Positions 4,890 through 5,827 of a DNA stretch of 5,827 bases are shown piece after piece (positions within the stretch are counted from its first letter, which is position 1; the number at the start of each line of letters is the position of its first letter). The notes below the pieces were generated by a model. It had not been told where the DNA came from, ran no database searches, and saw nothing but the letters and a program-made list of their open reading frames with translations. Source of the DNA: Flavobacteriales bacterium (GTDB lineage Bacteria; Bacteroidota; Bacteroidia; Flavobacteriales_D; Sanyastnellaceae); the NCBI GenBank assembly GCA_947460525.1, contig CANHIV010000082.1:1-5827 (forward strand), read 5' to 3'. A program made the translations under genes and the position numbers.

Positions 4890-5827
4890 ATGAGAAGTAG
4901 TATTTCCTTTTTTATTGCAGCAATAGTTTCGTTGGCTCTGTTGAGTTTTGTTTTGTTGGGATGCGGATCATCATCGGCACCTGCATCGGTTCAGAGCAAG
5001 AACGGTCCGGACAGTTTGTTGGAGGTTTTTAATCAACGCATTTTAGGTGATCCTGATAATTATTTGAATTACGTGGATAGAGCTCGCTATTTGGGTGAGA
5101 TTAGTCAATTTGCAGATGCCTACAAGGACATTCAGCGTGCAATGGAATTGGACAGTAGCAAAGCTTTGGTTCATTATGAGAAAGGAGAGTTGTATTGGAA
5201 GCAACAAGATGTGAAGCATGCCTTTGAATGTTACAAAAAAAGTATTGAGAAGGAACCCCAGTTTGTTGATGGGCTAATCAAGACAGCCAGTATTGAGATA
5301 TTGCTCAATAATTATGATGTCGCGATGGGACATTTGGACAACGTTTTAAAAACAGAGGTCACCAATTCACAAGCGTATTACTTTAAGGCGCGTTTGTTCA
5401 AGGCCAAAAAGGATACCGTCAATGCCATTTCATCTTATCAAACGGCTGTGGAGGTAGATCCCAATTTTTACGATGCCTATATCGAATTGGCCTTGCTGAT
5501 GGCGGAACAAAGGAATGATCTGGCCGATGAGTACTACAAGACTGCTATACAGCTCCGTCCAAGAAGTATTGAAGTTTGGTACAACAGAGCCATGTTCTTG
5601 CAAGAGAACGGTTACCGCAAGAATGAGTTCTTTCAACAAGCTTTGAATTGCTACGATACCATTGCAAAAATTGATGGGAATTTCAGCACAGCTTTTTACA
5701 ACAAAGGCTATGTTTATTGCACGTATCTGAAGGAGTATACCAAAGGGGTTGACAATTTCTCACAGGCCATTAAATTGTTCCCTTCTTATTTCCAGGCTTA
5801 TTACAGCAGAGGGGTATGTTACGAGAA
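4890..5827 (+). CDS. TPR-repeat lipoprotein (3' end beyond window)
   Basis: From the ATG at 4890 the frame stays open for 312 codons to the window edge, so the C-terminus is missing. The N-terminus is a lipoprotein signal: MRSS, a hydrophobic stretch to residue 23, and lipobox LLGC with the lipid-attached Cys at 25. The residues after it (GSSSAPAS) lack the acidic or Lys-Asp/Glu pattern associated with surface export in Bacteroidota, so a periplasm-facing location is likelier. From about residue 58 there are tandem tetratricopeptide repeats of about 34 residues, starting near 58, 92, 126, 160, 194, 228 and 266, with another beginning at 301. Typical signatures are AYKDIQRAMELD, AFECYKKSIEKEP, AISSYQTAVEVDPNF, ADEYYKTAIQLRP and GVDNFSQAIKLFP. 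The sixth repeat is a few residues longer, with an insertion at GYRKNEFFQQAL. TPR arrays bind other proteins; the partner here is unknown. Confidence 0.9.
   Translation, partial: MRSSISFFIAAIVSLALLSFVLLGCGSSSAPASVQSKNGPDSLLEVFNQRILGDPDNYLNYVDRARYLGEISQFADAYKDIQRAMELDSSKALVHYEKGELYWKQQDVKHAFECYKKSIEKEPQFVDGLIKTASIEILLNNYDVAMGHLDNVLKTEVTNSQAYYFKARLFKAKKDTVNAISSYQTAVEVDPNFYDAYIELALLMAEQRNDLADEYYKTAIQLRPRSIEVWYNRAMFLQENGYRKNEFFQQALNCYDTIAKIDGNFSTAFYNKGYVYCTYLKEYTKGVDNFSQAIKLFPSYFQAYYSRGVCYE

Noticed and set aside
1..5827. CRISPR array, mobile element ends, toxin-antitoxin pair, tRNA or rRNA
   Set aside because: No spaced direct repeats, transposase-like frames, target-site duplications, paired toxin-antitoxin genes or RNA-gene signatures were seen. 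The small genes at 927-1058 and 1143-1382 are divergent and do not form a typical toxin-antitoxin operon.

Overview
The window looks like an ordinary chromosomal segment from a member of the Bacteroidota, most probably a flavobacterium-like lineage. Support comes from the RecA sequence, with its Bacteroidota-like block reading [16 protein letters not shown] and its short non-acidic C-terminus. Further support comes from a DUF3575-like outer-membrane barrel ending in Phe, A/T-rich gene leaders without Shine-Dalgarno sequences, and several matches to the Bacteroidota -7 promoter element TAnnTTTG. I see no mobile element, CRISPR array, tRNA or rRNA, and no gene-free stretch above 300 bases.

Layout from left to right. 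(1) Positions 1-49 may hold the tail of an upstream plus-strand gene. (2) 80-925 (+) encodes a SirB1/transglutaminase-like protein. Its stop codon faces, one base away, the stop of a tiny single-membrane-segment protein gene at 927-1058 (-). (3) A short divergent spacer at 1059-1142 carries overlapping perfect inverted repeats and a promoter-like element. It leads into an unrecognised 79-residue protein at 1143-1382 (+). (4) A long perfect-arm hairpin at 1396-1457 separates that gene from the convergent outer-membrane barrel gene at 1467-2108 (-). (5) Divergent from the barrel gene is a small two-helix membrane protein at 2174-2395 (+), followed 58 bases later by recA at 2454-3467 (+). (6) A strong hairpin at 3493-3519 serves as the recA terminator. 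It probably also terminates the convergent polytopic membrane protein at 3521-4828 (-), which has GT-C glycosyltransferase-like features. (7) Divergent from it, 4890 to the window edge (+) encodes a lipoprotein with tetratricopeptide repeats, cut off by the window.

The genes do not form one obvious pathway. recA is the housekeeping DNA repair and recombination gene. The others are mostly envelope-associated proteins (barrel, lipoprotein, membrane enzyme, small membrane proteins) or conserved proteins of unknown role, in short or single-gene transcription units. Four genes have an upstream in-frame TTG that lengthens the reading frame. In each case I prefer the internal ATG, and in two of them the TTG lies inside a -7 promoter element. 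I did not find a convincing new biological system. The most useful observations are the tiny gene at 927-1058, the repeated half-site array at 1083-1106, the long hairpin at 1396-1457, and a promoter element almost touching the start codon of the membrane protein gene.
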